Part shown: piece by piece, positions 37,600-50,529 of the stretch
Layout: each line of letters starts with the position of its first letter
How positions within the stretch are numbered: the first letter of the stretch is position 1
From: Pseudocercospora fijiensis CIRAD86
Taxonomy: Eukaryota > Ascomycota > Dothideomycetes > Mycosphaerellales > Mycosphaerellaceae
Reading direction: 5' to 3'
Length of the DNA stretch: 64,000 nucleotides
NCBI RefSeq assembly: GCF_000340215.1
Contig: NW_006921542.1
Span: 307,610 to 371,609 of the forward strand
Notes under the pieces: generated by a model
Databases searched by the model: none
What the model was told of the DNA's origin: nothing
The model's input: the letters and a program-made list of their open reading frames with translations, nothing else
Program-made: the position numbers and the translations under genes

Positions 37600-40450
37600 G
37601 GTATAGGTTGCTATATTAGCGTCTTCTTAAGGCGAACTATTTTTATTAGTAACTAGGGGGGAAACTTATCGAGCGCCCGAGTATCTTTATCCGTAATACT
37701 TAGTTCTATTCGACCTACGGTCGCGTTAGAGTATTCGGATTGTAAGTACTTAGAAACCTAATTACTAATATACCTAGCCGAGTCGGAGATATTACTATTA
37801 TCGCTAAACTAGAAGTTACGTTCTATATTGCGCGTCTCTTTAGTCGATAGCGATTAGTCGACGAAAGTAAACTATACTATAGAAGGCGACTAAATAGGGC
37901 AGAGGTAACCCTTTATATCGTAGGCCTTAACGTATCTCTATACCGAGGCAGTTATAATAATAGCTAAATTAGATAGTTTGCTAAACGGGGTACTACTTAG
38001 GCCGAGAACGAAAGGATAGCCTATAAGACTAGCGACGGTAGTCTACTCTTTAGCGCTATATATCTTAGTAATATAAAACTTATCGACGATAATAGTCGTA
38101 GCTAGTATACGAAGTAGCGGCGGTTTCGGATTAGATTTGTCCGACCGTATCTAGGACTTCTATTTCTTAGCTCGTTCGTACGTTATAAAATCTAGTACGT
38201 TAGATATTATAGTCGAGGTAGTAAGGACGATCTATTTATAGTACTATAGATAAGGGGGTACTTCTATATCCTCGTATTTAAGTAATAAGCGTACTAGGAC
38301 GCCTTTTTTAAACTACTACCTATCTATAACCTCTATACCGAACACCTATTCTAGTTCTAGCCGAGTCGGGAGCGCTATATAATCGAGGTAAAGAACGTTA
38401 TCGATATATACGACCTAGTTATAGTTCTACGGACTAGCTCTATTACGTCTCTTATCTTTCGTTAGCTTACTAGAATCTTTTATAAAACATACGAATATAG
38501 CTCCGGGTAGTATAAAGTTATCGATCTTATATATCTAGTTTTCGGCTAGCTACTTCGGAATATAGATAACGTAAACGCTAGGGCGGATAACCGGCTTTAT
38601 TCCGCTAGCTAATACCTACAGATCGAACGTAATTTTCTTATCTAGCCGAAGTCCTAGGTTAACCGACGAATTAGATAGCTAAAAAGGATAGGCGTTAGTA
38701 GTTAATAGCCCGTTATTACTCTATACCCTCTACTATATCGAGGTTATAGCGACGTACCCTAACGTATATACTATCTTGCCTATACCTACGTCTATACCGC
38801 CGATATAGAAGTCCGCGCTAGCAACGGAAGCTAGAAGCGTCTAAGTAATTATATAGAATTAGTAAGACTTTAACGGACGAGTCGATCTCTAATTAGGTAG
38901 AATAACGCCTATACGCGGCGAAGTCTAATAGGGATCGAGTAGTCTAAAATCGTATATTAACTTAAAGTTCTTAGTATCGAGATAGGAGTATACGTTACTA
39001 GACAACTGCTTCTCGACGTCGGTTTCTATATCTGAATCTATCGACTAGCTAGGTACTACCGACGAGATCTAATCGACAAAATCTACTAACGTCTAGATCG
39101 GTAGAGGGTCGGCTTAGACTTCTACTTACATACCCGGTAGTCGTACGGCGAGTTCGGGCTTATTCGGATCTAGTAGCGATACGATCTAACTCGGTAACGA
39201 CTCGGTCTATTTCTAGAGAATTCGATCTTGCTTTAAGTCGATTATATCTCTAGCCTTCTTACTATTAGTATTATCGGCTTTACTCGATTTAATTTTTCTA
39301 TTATCCTTAGCATTATTACTAGTATTTGTCTACGCCGGAGGTTGTGCTAGGGATAGTGCTAGTCTATTTAAAGGTAGCAATATCTTAGGTAGAGTAGAAG
39401 CAATATAGACTTTTACCGTATACTCTATCGTATCGGGCTATACGGAACGGACGGCCGTTCGAACTAAATCGTTAAGGGCGACTAGAAGTAAAGTAGTATT
39501 CCTATTATAACCGTTATCGCGGAGTATCTTATTAACTGCCTTATCGATAGCCTACTAAATCGCTATTATATCCGTAGCGACGTCGGCTATAGCTTTTCGC
39601 GCGGCTATCTACCGGGCTACCTCTTACTCTTCCTATATCCTCTAGAATCTATCCGCAATAACCTATTTATAGCGCTCGCGATCGGCGCGATCCTTACGAG
39701 CGAGTCGGTCGTCCTTAGCTTACTTAATAGCTAATTTCGTAGGCGACTACGGACTCTAACCGATTTTAATTTCGGTAGGATTACCGGCTATAGAAGCACC
39801 GTACTAAGTTAGGTCGATAGTTCTAGAAGCCTTTAGTAGGGACGGTCGACGATATATAGAAGGTATCCTAGTATAGTCCGTTATATTTTTGCCGACGAGG
39901 AAATCGGGTCTAGTAGAAATCCTAGTATCTAAGCTATTATATATCTCTATAGCTAGGGAGTAGAATATCGGATTAGTCTTATATTTAGAAAGACCTTCGG
40001 GGCCGCGAGCTAGATTAATTACTGCGAAGAATTCGTACTTCTACTATTCGGGCGATAGCAATAACTCTCGTACGAGCTAGAGCCGTAATAAATCCTTTAT
40101 ACTAATATTATTAGAAGTCTTCGATTGTAGGATAGACTAATTTAAGCTAAATACGTCGTAGTCTACCGTTAAAGGTAACCGCTAGTTAATAATACTAAAC
40201 TATAACGTAATCTTAGCCCGGTCCGGCTTAATAGGGCGTAGCGCGTCGGATATTACTAGATTAGTATCCTTACTACCGTACGAATCTCCTAGCGTTATCC
40301 TCTTAAATACCCGACCGGCTCTACTAGTCTTACTAGTAGAGGTAGAACTTGCTCTACGCTTAGGTATAGAGGGCGTAGTTTGTCGGGATCTATTAGTCTC
40401 GCTCTCGGATACGTCTTCCTCTTTAGTATTATTACCGGCCGGCGGGGTAA
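37600..40450 (-). pseudogene. SNF2-type helicase/ATPase carried by the Plavaka element, RIP-degraded
   Basis: The minus-strand frame shows a Walker A block GGIDVGIGKIVYTLGY (about 38800; Thr of GKT has become Ile), a motif Ia-like VIYIPK (about 38560), a Walker B region IIVDKFYITKIYSAKE (about 38090; expected DEFH, with E-to-K and H-to-Y each one RIP-type change), and motif III VLGLSSTPFSKLSNLA (about 38010; expected SGTPF). Motif order and spacing fit the N-terminal lobe of SNF2-family helicases. The N-terminal extension holds a helical block (IAIQQAIDKAVNKILRDNGY, about 39540). The C-terminal lobe was not identified. Confidence 0.75.
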
Positions 40451-42902
40451 ACTTGTCCCTTATAACCTTCTATATAAGGCGGTATACTAAGTAGACTACA
40501 GACCTCTAAATTTTATTATTCGGACTATTTGTATTGTCCTACGGAAGCATTCCCCTAACGTACTACTTCGGAGCCTATTTAGGATCTTTAAAGTACTATT
40601 CGGGCATTAATAGCCTACGTCTAGGTTTAGTAGGATAGTTAAGGTTGCTAGCAATAGCGTGTGCTATGTCTTTCTCCTCCTTATCCTTATAATGCCTCTT
40701 AACGGGCTAGCGAAGCTACTTCCCGTTCGGCTAGTTAAATAAAAAATGTTTCTCTAAATACGGAAGGAGCCTTTTTATTACTAACGTAAGAAGAGGCTTA
40801 TCGATGCTATATAGGTTTAGTATAATATATTTAGGGACGTCCTTGCCGCTATTTAAGGCTTTAATTACTAGCTTGTTATTATTTAGCTAGTCCTCGATAT
40901 TCGTAGAGACTACTATCTCGGTAAAGGTAGTAGGCGACGAGTTTGTAACTAGTATATAGTATTAGCATATAACAGGTTATACTAATTAGTAATACTTGTA
41001 TAGTATAGGTTAGAGACTATAGATCGATAACGACGTATACTATCCGAGAGTAGTAGAGAAACTAATAGAGGTAATAAAATTCGCTATACGTTAGGGTTAG
41101 CGGAGGTAAGAATAGGAGCGGAGAGCTACTTATACCGGCCGACCCTAACGCGAGCCGTTAGAGTTGCGTTATGTAGTAAGTGTCTGTATATGCTAGCTTA
41201 ACGCTAGTCGAGCACGACGACTAAGTTATATAGTGCGGCCTATATATAAGTTAGAATAGGGTATTAGCGAAGGAAATAATATACTATATATACGATAGAG
41301 AGGGTAAGGGGGTATATATATATAGAACAGGTATATTAGTGCAAGTTGATAGTAAATATTAAAGAAGGTAGTAATTAGGAAAGGTAACGACCTTAAGTGC
41401 CTGCCTCGTAACCGGGGCGGTTAGCGAGTCGGGCCTAACTAGCTAATAAATCGACAAAGTAAGGTATCTAGCGCTTAGGTATATAATAGTTTAGTTACGC
41501 AACTAGTAACTAAAGTAGTAAGGCTATAGATAATCGTTATAGTATAAACCCCTATACGATAGACGGTTCTAGATATAGGACTAATAAGTCGTATTAAACA
41601 TAGTACTACGTAATAAGTAATCGAAAGTTAGTAATATAAATATAAGCCTATCTATAGTAGAGTTGCGACTACGATCGCCGGCGCGGGACGTAAGTGCTAA
41701 TAAGCTACGCAATATAGCTATATTAACCGATCTATGTCCTTATAGTAACTAACAATTATTATACGATAGCGGGTAGACTAGACCCGCTATAGTACGAGGA
41801 TATAGGCTAGTAAGGCGGTTAGTCTTAGGACCCGAGAGTAGGGTATATAGATAGTTCGAGCTAACGATTAAGATAGTATGTTTTCTATAGATGCTACTAA
41901 CTCTATCGGCGGCGAAAAGGCATATATTTAGCTATAACGAGTAGCAAACAAAGGCATAAAACAATCGAAATATTCTATAGATCGTATACTAGAGTAGTAG
42001 TCTAAGTAGGAGGCCGAATAAACGACCGTATATAAATCCGTAGTAATACAATATACTAGGCGTAAGGTTAAGAAGCGAGATAATAGATAACGTAATTTGC
42101 CGAACGCGCTACCGAAGTTAGTAATAGAGGATATAGAAGTTGTCTAGTAGGCTTAGTACCCGATTCGATACCGAATTAGGGCCCGAGTCGGCCTAATCTA
42201 GATAGTTCTATTAGCAAGCCCCGCGACTAGAGTAGTTCTAGTTTCTACTACTAACTAACGTCGACTTTCTACTACGCTATATATATAACTACCGCCTTCG
42301 AGAATGCTACGTACTTAACTACCTCGCGATTAATATTTAATAGGCGGTATTACCCGTAGCCTTAGCCTATCGCCGTCGATATACTACGCATTTTACGCTA
42401 GCGTCGAGAGGTTAATTTAGGAGTCTAGTTAGATTAGTAGCACGTTCCGATTACTATTATTACCGGAACGCCGAAGGACGTAAGGTTACCTATACGACCT
42501 AGTATTAATAGACGAGAAATACGAAGAAGAGTTCCCTAAGGTAGTAAAGCAGATCCGTACGGTAGAGGGATAGACTACGTTTAGGTACCTAGTATATAAG
42601 ATTTGTTCTAATTATCGCCGACGGACGAGTCGAAAAACAGTACGCGTAATAACGCGTAGAGTCGGCGATACTAGCGATTACGCGGAAATTGCTATATCTA
42701 CGGATACTAGACTAGCGACACTAGTAGGATCTAGAGCAGTGCCGCCGTACCGCGTACTAAATAATATATAGTAGAGTATAGTTATAGTATAAGAGTAGAA
42801 CGGGAAGGTAAAACCTATATATCGACTATATAAACTCGATTATCGCTAGCCTATAGTTAAAGGCCGCGCGTTAGTAGGAGTCGATAATATAGACCTCGAA
42901 CG
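40451..42902. other. Plavaka interior without recognisable gene
   Basis: RIP-type sequence up to the H3 insertion site. I see no domain, RNA gene or array. The longer open stretches are not conserved elsewhere in the window. Confidence 0.4.
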
Positions 42903-42910
42903 ATTAGTTA
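42903..42910. repeat. Left target-site duplication of H3
   Basis: attagtta directly precedes the terminus tagaccccgtag and recurs at 52513-52520 directly after ctacggggtcta. Eight bases, as expected for hAT. Confidence 0.92.
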
Positions 42911-43339
42911 TAGACCCCGTAGTAGTTCGGGTTGGTTTGGTTTGGTTTGCTAAGCCGAAACTCTAGTTTGGTTTAGGTTGGTTTGCTAAGCAACTATATA
43001 AGTAGCTGGTTCGAACTATATAATTTATCGGTTTTTAAGAAGTGTACGAATGTATACGTAGCTTCAAGCAAGCCCTTTGTAAGACTTAGCAGTGTAGCCG
43101 GCAGCGTAGCCGGCATTTTTAGTCCTTAGTACTTATAGAATTTTCGAATCCTACTTAGGCTACGTAGTTATATAAAGGTACTTATATAACCTTAAATCTA
43201 TAGACAATTAGCTAAGGGCACTAACTAATCAAAAGCACACACATATATACACAAGGCATTATAGTTTAGTTCGGAAACTACACTCCTTAGGTATGAATTT
43301 CATCCTTTCGTTTACGGTTCAATTCCCTAACTGCTTAGC

Positions 43340-43790
43340 AGAATGTCTTTATCTAGATCTAGGTAGAACTTATCGATTTCCCTAGAAGTCCTCCTCCTTA
43401 AGAAGTTTATACACTTTCCTACCGAACTATTCGACAATATTAAGTACTAGGATAGCTCCTCCCTCGGTATCGGCATAGTATATAAAAGAGCTATAAGGTA
43501 GCTCTGTAGAACGTTCTACTAGTTACTCGCTATACTAAGGCCGAATGCTAGTTCGTTCCTTAGAACTCTTAGTTATTTAGGAGATATAAAGGGTAGGGTA
43601 GGTAGTAACTTCGTATTGTATAAGGAGGTAGAGGCTACTATAGAAGAGGCCTTTAACCTATAGAAGATAGTGAAAGATATAGAGGCAGCTATAGGTCTAG
43701 GTACCTAGTTAAATTTTTAGTAGGTAGAGTATAAGGATATTTAGAGGGAGTATTAGGTAGAGTTGCGAAGGCAGGTGTATAATATGCTCT
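43340..43790 (+). pseudogene. hAT accessory frame A1 in H3
   Basis: About 150 codons read as a helical protein: SISLEVLLLKKFIHFPTELF near 43375, GDIKGRVGSNFVLYKEVEAT near 43585, then a charged coiled-coil-like C-terminus. The inverted counterpart in H2 lies at about 56830-57290. Conservation in both copies supports a real element gene; no family recognised. Confidence 0.5.
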
Positions 43791-43919
43791 AGAAAACAGG
43801 GATAGTGCCTATAACTATAACTATTAGGCTCTTTAACCTTCCTTATTTTTCCCTGTTTTCTTTTTATAAAAATCTAAACTAATACAAATCAACCGGAATG
43901 TCTATCTTCTTTTAGTTCT

Positions 43920-43985
43920 TTGAAAAACCTAGCAGCGTAGCTAGTAGCGTAGCCGGCAGCGTAGCCGGCAGCGTAGCCGGCCTTT
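43920..43985. repeat. GCCGGC oligomer array in H3
   Basis: Tandem 12-bp units agcgtagccggc, the complement of the array at 44555-44612. Part of the dispersed GCCGGCTA module family of this hAT. Confidence 0.8.
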
Positions 43986-44149
43986 TTACTCCTTAGTATT
44001 AACGGGATTTTAGGAGACTTCTATTCCGTACGGCTAATAAAGCATACTATACTATATATATATACTTAGAGAGTATTTAGAGCGCGGTATATAGCGCCGT
44101 ATAATAGCGGCTTATTTCGCATATAGAAAAGCTTGCAGATAACACTACG

Positions 44150-44545
44150 AATATCCTTTCTACTAGAATATCTATCCTACCTAGCACCGTCTCGAATGTA
44201 GACATTCTAGCCTTTTAGAATCTAATCGAGTGCTTTGAAATCCTTATCTATAATCGTTATACGCTTCGCGTAGATAGCTATAAGGTTGACCGCTAAAATA
44301 GTATTAGTATAATCCGAAAAGAGGTAGAAGAGAAACATATATTCGAAGATACGAACTAGGTAGGCTTCTATATCCTCTTAAAGGGCGCCTATCGCGGAGG
44401 CTTAGAAGCGAAGGTCCGTTCTATAATCCTAGGTAATTTCGCGAACAAGTCGTTAGAAAGGAGCTTTGCGGATTAGGAGCTAAGAACTCTTCTAATACTA
44501 CCGAATCTTACGGAGGGCTACGGCTAAAGAAGGATTAGTAAAAAG
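44150..44545 (+). pseudogene. hAT accessory frame A2 in H3
   Basis: The readable product includes NLIECFEILIYNRYTLRVDS, YILLKGAYRGGLEAKVRSII and NFANKSLERSFAD. It is conserved in the inverted H2 counterpart (about 56110-56500). At its 3' end it runs into the 12-bp GCCGGCTACGCT array, which in this frame would encode a Pro-Ala-Thr-Leu repeat. Function unknown. Confidence 0.5.
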
Positions 44546-44554
44546 ATAGTAAGA

Positions 44555-44612
44555 ATGCCGGCTACGCTGCCGGCTACGCTGCCGGCTACGCTGCCGGCTA
44601 CGCTGCCGGCTA
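44555..44612. repeat. 12-bp tandem array gccggctacgct in H3
   Basis: Five near-perfect units. In H2 the same site (56060-56095) keeps only about two units, so the array length varies between copies. Confidence 0.9.
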
Positions 44613-44639
44613 TAAATAGGACTTACTTCCTAGGCGCTA

Positions 44640-44900
44640 TCGACGCTTCGTACGATTGCTACTAGTAGTAGAAGCGCTAGTTGTCGTCTTACGTAGAGCC
44701 TTGCCCGCCGTTATCTTACGCGGAGCCTTGCTCGCGACGCCCTTTCTAGTACCGGAGCTAGCGGTAGTAGTAGCAGCCCTCTTACGTTAATGTACTATAC
44801 TCGTTCTACTATTTCCGGTCTTATTACGATCCGTAGAAGTACTAGGTCCCTTCTTGCGAGGCGTCGTAACTTAGTTAAGTAGACTCGCTATTATAAAAGT
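44640..44900 (-). pseudogene. Basic-protein C-terminus of H3
   Basis: Inverted counterpart of 26640-26891: the minus-strand frame keeps KGVASKAPRKITAGKALRKT and the Ser/Thr-rich end. Conservation of this charged tail in both copies argues that this strand is coding. Confidence 0.5.
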
Positions 44901-44907
44901 CGTCGAA

Positions 44908-45138
44908 TTGAGGAAAAAAGTGCGTTACGAAGGTATACGAAGGCGCGCGCGGAGCGAGGGTATTACGGAGGTAGTAGATATAGAGCGTAGAGGTATAGGT
45001 ATCGATACGAAGGTTGAATATAGCGGTAGTATCGCGGTATCGCTAGGCAATAGAGTAAGCTTCGCGCAAGCCTACATTATAGTAACGTTAGAGCAAGGAA
45101 AGAAGGCAGGTACGGCTAAAAACGGTAGGCACGGCTAA
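44908..45138 (+). other. Small open frame shared by hAT copies H3 and H2
   Basis: A 76-codon uninterrupted frame with product like that at 26426-26608 (RARSEG, VDIERRGIGI, VSLGNRVSFAQAYIIVTLEQ). H3 keeps Gly, Glu and Val where H2 has Ser, Lys and Ile. It reads opposite to the basic-protein gene. Real gene or chance frame cannot be decided here. Confidence 0.3.
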
Positions 45139-47144
45139 AAAAGGCAGGTATAGGAGACTTTGAAATATAGCCGGCATATATAGCCGGCATAGTAATAGGC
45201 GAAAGCCTCCTTTTAATAAATAGCCGGCGTAATAATAGTATCTTACTATAGTATAGATATTCTTTAGTAATGCCTTTACTAGCTATAGTAATCTTATAAG
45301 TAACCTAGGCCTATTGCTAGTAAATATAAGAAATATCAGGTAGGCTATACTAAACAAGCTAGTTATTTAGTAGGAAAAGGCCTACTACCGTCTCTATATG
45401 CCGGCTACGAGTGCCGGCTATCGCTCTAAATTCAACTCCGCCCTATCTCGGAGGCTAAGGTACCGAGCGGAAACCCTATAGCTTATATTCACTCGGTTAT
45501 CGCGGAGCGCTTATAGGTAAGGTATTAGAAAAGAGTATAAAAAGTACGAGAAGAGTATCCTAGGATATAGCTCGTAAGTGAATAAGAGTAGTACGCCTAG
45601 TTATTTATATAGTACGTTACTCTATACGACTAAGAGCCTATATTATCTTATACTTCGCTTATAAGACCTCGACTCTACTAGTATACTATCGATCTCTTCC
45701 TCGGTCGCTAATACGCTATCTTAATTCTTCTTCGAGTTGCCGGACTTAGTACGTATCTATAGCTATACAATAGCGCTACGTATTATAGAGAATTTCTCGT
45801 TAAAGTTTCTCTCTCGTAGGCTTGCTATCTGCCTCGTAGTATAGAGGATTAAAGTGCTAATGCTAAAGAATCTCCTTATAGTTAGGATACTAGGGCTCCT
45901 TAGGACCTTTGTATTTTAGGTCTAAATAGAGACGTATTATAAACGTTCTATCGCCCTTTCGCTTACTACCCGCTAGGTCGCGATATACGAAGAAACTAAT
46001 CTAAATATAGCTCGTCTCTATAATAGCCGGGTGAATATAGAGCGCTAGGTTTCTACTTCGTACCTTAGATTTAGGGACGGCGCGGAGATAAAATTAGAAA
46101 TATAGCCGGCACCTATAGCCGGCAAAAGGATGCGAAAATAGGCCTCCTCCTAGGTTAATCTAACGACTAAATACAATTTCCAACTAATCCGCTATAAACC
46201 GACGCCGAATTTTAGCTAGAAGCTATATATCTTTATTTTAAAGAGTAACCCGCTTCGTATAGATAGTAAGGAGGTTTAAAAGCTTAAGCTCGGTTACGAG
46301 AAATGCCTCCGTAGCTTCCTAAAGAGTACTAATCGCCTTAGCCGTAAATCGTATACTAGACCGAAAATCTAATATAATTTCTCGGACGAGTCGCTAGAAG
46401 GGAGTCTTAGGGATTAAAAGCTCGGTCCCTCTTTTATTTTAGAAAAGCCGGATCTAGCGAAGGGCAATAGTACCTAGTTTAAAGCGCCGCTTCTTTATCG
46501 TCGAGTCCTGCCTTATTCCCTTTCTTTTAATAGAAAGATAACTTTTCTTCGCGATAGTCTTCGTCCGCCTACTCTTTTTAGCCTTCTCCTATCTACCTAT
46601 AGCCTTCTTATTTTTCGGTACTGTTTTCCGAGGAACCCCCTTCCTTCGTATATACTACGGAGAGCCTTACTCTTCCGATATCTCGTTCTCGCTACGGTCT
46701 CCCTATACTTAGCTTACTTTACCCTTACCCTTTAGCCTCTAAAGATATTTATCTACGCGTTTAGGCGACGAGGGTATATCGGTAGAACCTAGAAAATTAA
46801 TAAGTATATAATCGTAAGGAGACATTAATGCTTCTTACCTTCTAGAACAAATAGTCTTCTATTAAACCGCCTTATTAGGTTATCGTTAGATTCGAATAAA
46901 GGATAGTAGCTTAAGGAAGGGGAGGTAGCCGGCTTAGGAAGGCCCGAAGAGCCGAATCCTTAAGGCATATTTGTCTTTAAGAATATAGGGAAAGGGAAGA
47001 AGGAGAGGAAGAGCGAATAGAGAATTAGAAATAGTCCGTAGGTAAGCGGGGTCGGTTGCTATAGCAACTAGTCTATTTAGGTCCTAGGAATTCGAAACAC
47101 ATTTCGGACATATACCGGCTATATACGCCGGCTATATTACCTTA

Positions 47145-49505
47145 TACGTAAACGCTTCGTCTCCTTAAAGCTGCTCTAAGCCTATATACGTTTCCGCTTC
47201 TCGACCCGGTATCGCCTTCTACCTCCGCCCTCCTCCTCTTCGTTATCGCTAATTAGGGTTTCGCTTAGACTAAATTTCGCATTCTCTTCGCGCTCCTAGG
47301 TTTCTTCGATCTTAAGGTTTTCTAATTCCTCGATTAACTCCTTTAGTATAATCTTTAGTAACCTACCTTAGCGATTCTAGTAGAGGAGATAGTATCGGAA
47401 TACTATAATAGATTCGAAGGTAGTAGGCGAGTATATTCGATTAAAGCGGCCCTAGTAACGAGCGATACTAAAAGACCTCTTATAGCCTATACCTACGCTC
47501 GGGATAGCGAGGACGTTCCGAGCGACCGACGCTATCGTTAGAAACTTAGGCTCTAACCGCTACTATATAGCGAGAATATCGTCTCCGAATTCGTCTAGAA
47601 GACCGGTAAGATCTAGAGATTATTAGCCCTCTTTCCGAGCCTACGGGTTTGTACTTACTCGCGCGCCGATAGAGATCGAACTCTTCTTTATTTACTTTAG
47701 TAGTTGCTTCCTCTTCTGCCTCTACTTCCTACCTACGAAACAAGTATAATGTCGGAGCCTTCTAAACCTTCTTTTTCTTTATAGGAGCTGCATTTAGACT
47801 AGTTTCTTTCCGACGCTCGTAGAATATCTTTTCTAGAACAGTCTAGTAATGCTTCGGCTATACCTCGTCCGCCTTCTATTCCGGCCTCTACTAGTATATA
47901 TCCTTTTCTACCGGGTTAAGCAAGTACGTAACGCTATAGATATCTCCGAACGAGTTAAAGGTAGCACTATAATATTTATACAACTTAGTATAGGAGGTAT
48001 CTATAGCTTTCGTTATAGCTACTTTCTAGGGAACGCTCTTCTTAGCTAGCTTAGCTATAGTTTCCTCGAGCTCGTTAAAGAGCTAGTTATAGTACGTAAA
48101 GACAAGGTAGATCGTCGGTCCTCGGGTTCTTCTAATCGTAGTAGTAACCTTCGCGTAATACTTACTAATATCGACGAGATACTCTGCTTAGCGCTATTCG
48201 GCGGCGGTAAGGCCGAGCTACTTAATACCCTCGGAACTCTAATAGATCTCGAGAGCGGTACGTAAAGTATATCCCCTTATAACTATATAGAAAGTCGAAT
48301 CGACCCGGGTCTTAACGTCTTAGGTAAAACGGAGTAGGCGCTAAGGAGGCCGCTTTTACTATCGCTTATTCTATGCGATATTCTAGATATCGGTTTTAGG
48401 GCGCTCGATTAGGTTCTTTTAAATAGCCTCGAATCGGTTATATCTCTATAAGCTCGAGTTCGTATATATTACTAGACGACGAAGCTAGAGAAAAAGAGTT
48501 AGAACTATACTAGGTTGCCGGCTATAGGTGCCGGCTACGGTCAAAAGTTATACCTTATATAAAACGAGAGCGAGGCTCTCTGCCTTATCCCGTCTTATTA
48601 CTATAATAAGTTTCTCGACTTTCGACTTTGCTTTATCCTTATCTAGGATCTTCTATTAGTCGTCGTTTAATAGTGCAATTTTAAGCGTTTTAAAGAGGGC
48701 TCGGATCGCGATTTGAACTATATAAGCGAGGTAGGGAAACTTCTATAGGGATGTAACTAGTAACGACGTCGGCTCCGATTCGTTAGGGCTAGGGCTATTA
48801 ATAGGCTCCTCTTTATCGTTATTATCGTACGTATTATCGTACGTATCCGGAATCGTAGCGAGCTTAATATTCGGAAGATTAAGCTAGATTATAGACCTTG
48901 TAATCTCCTCTACGTACTCGACCCTATCGATACAATTAGTAATTTTAAAGACATATGCGAGTGAATTGTATATACAACGCCTTATACAATGTTCGATTAT
49001 TACTAGCGTTGTCCGTAGTAATCGAGATTAGTTTCGTTGTTACGCTAACCCTATCTATTGCCGTATAGACAAGCTTCGCTATATCCTTACTAGTATAGGA
49101 ACCTAGAATTTTAGGGAATCCGATTATAAGTTCCTAGAGTTTCTAATCCGTTTAATAAAGTATAGTATAATCGAGAGGAAGGAGGCTCTTATAGTCCGGC
49201 TTAACTAGCTATCGATAGCAATAGCTACTTAGCGAGTATTACGGAGGATCTCCCGAATGTCGTCTAACGTAGCCTCTTTATTCTTTTCGAATATAATACG
49301 CTAGGTTGTCGCGCCGAGAAATAGGGGAGGGTAGTTTATAAGATATAGGTATATCTTCTATATAGACTCCCTTTCGTAGAAGTCTTCCGGAAGACCGTTT
49401 GTAGCTAGCATTTCGTTTGCTAGTTGCTTAAAGTCTTCGGGGGAGAAATCGGTAGCCTTTAATCCTAGAGCTTCCTTAAGCGCAGCCTATAATAATTAGC
49501 TAGAC
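47145..49505 (-). pseudogene. hAT transposase remnant in H3
   Basis: The minus-strand counterpart of the H2 transposase, uninterrupted. The dimerisation block FLTIASVARNVLAIPSVGIG is readable at about 47545-47486, and the catalytic core lies toward 49000. It contains fewer stops than H2 but is still clearly inactivated by TAG/TAA codons. Confidence 0.85.
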
Positions 49506-49509
49506 CTCT

Positions 49510-49600
49510 ACGGTTAATTCAAGTAGCCGGAATCTATAGCCGGAATCTATAGCCGGAATCTATAGCCGGTAGCTATAGCCGGCAGCTATAGCCGGCATTT
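49510..49600. repeat. GCCGG oligomer array in H3
   Basis: Tandem 13-bp units tagccggaatcta and variants. The matching site in H2 (16705-16755) has fewer units and H1 (near 3470) keeps only one clear unit. Confidence 0.8.
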
Positions 49601-50409
49601 TAGAAGACGTACCTCTTTCTAGAACGCTATATCTATATTAACTCTCCTCTCTCCTTAAGATTCCCGACACCGTTTAGAATAGAGATAGTTCGTAAGCGAT
49701 AAGTTCCTATCCCCTAGTTTCGGGTATTTTAAGATTAAACCGTAGAAGTTGCAGACAATTACTAGTTAACCTTTAAGTCGAGAAGTCGTATAACGGTGCA
49801 ATACCCTCTCTATAAAGAACTTCTAGAATATATCCGTTCGCTCCTTACTCCCCTATCGCATCGAGTACTTCCGGAGTTTATACTCCTTCGAACGTAAGTA
49901 TAAAGGGAACTATATCTTATAGACCTATTAATTGAACTGCTCTATATACTCGGGTTTCTAAAGATACGCCTAGCTAGCCTTTTCGAAGATTTCCGGGTTA
50001 ATACTCGATATTCTTATATCTCCGAACAACCTTCTACTTAGACTCTATAAAGGTAAGGACTAGGTAGTAGTACCCTATAATGAATTCCTACTACTAGGAT
50101 TCGGAGAGGATAAATCTAGCCCTAATCGTCGTCTAGGACTCGATAGGCTCGAAGGTAAGTATACGACCTCCTCTCGACGTTATCGCAATCTCGCTCGTAT
50201 ACTAGACTGTTTCGACTGTCGTCTCGTTATTACCCTTCCTAGTATAGCGCCTAGTATATATATAATATCGGTCGGTATGTTTTAAGGTTTCGTACGGTAA
50301 GGTAAGGACTTAGGAGTAGTAGATATATACTAGTAGCTATAGGGAAACACCCTTTCTTTTATAGTATCGTATCGTTAGGAATAGCTAGGTAGTAAATAGC
50401 TAGCTACCT

Positions 50410-50520
50410 TTTTTTTCGTTTCCTAGATACCTAACTACTAGATTTTTTTTTCCTAGCTACCCTAGCTAGCCTAACTACTAGAATTTCTTTCCTAGCTACC
50501 CTAACTACCTGAATTTTGCC
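50410..50520. repeat. Minisatellite inside hAT copy H3
   Basis: Units of about 40 bp (cctagctaccctagctagcc, taactactagattttt) as in H1 and H2, with another unit number. Confidence 0.65.
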
Positions 50521-50529
50521 TTCTATACG

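Noticed and set aside
37340..40450. A plus-strand gene over the helicase region
   Set aside because: The plus strand is also fairly open, but the minus strand gives Walker A, Walker B and motif III in order, with every deviation explained by RIP.
47849..48049. Plus-strand 66-codon frame in H3
   Set aside because: Antisense of the hAT transposase gene.
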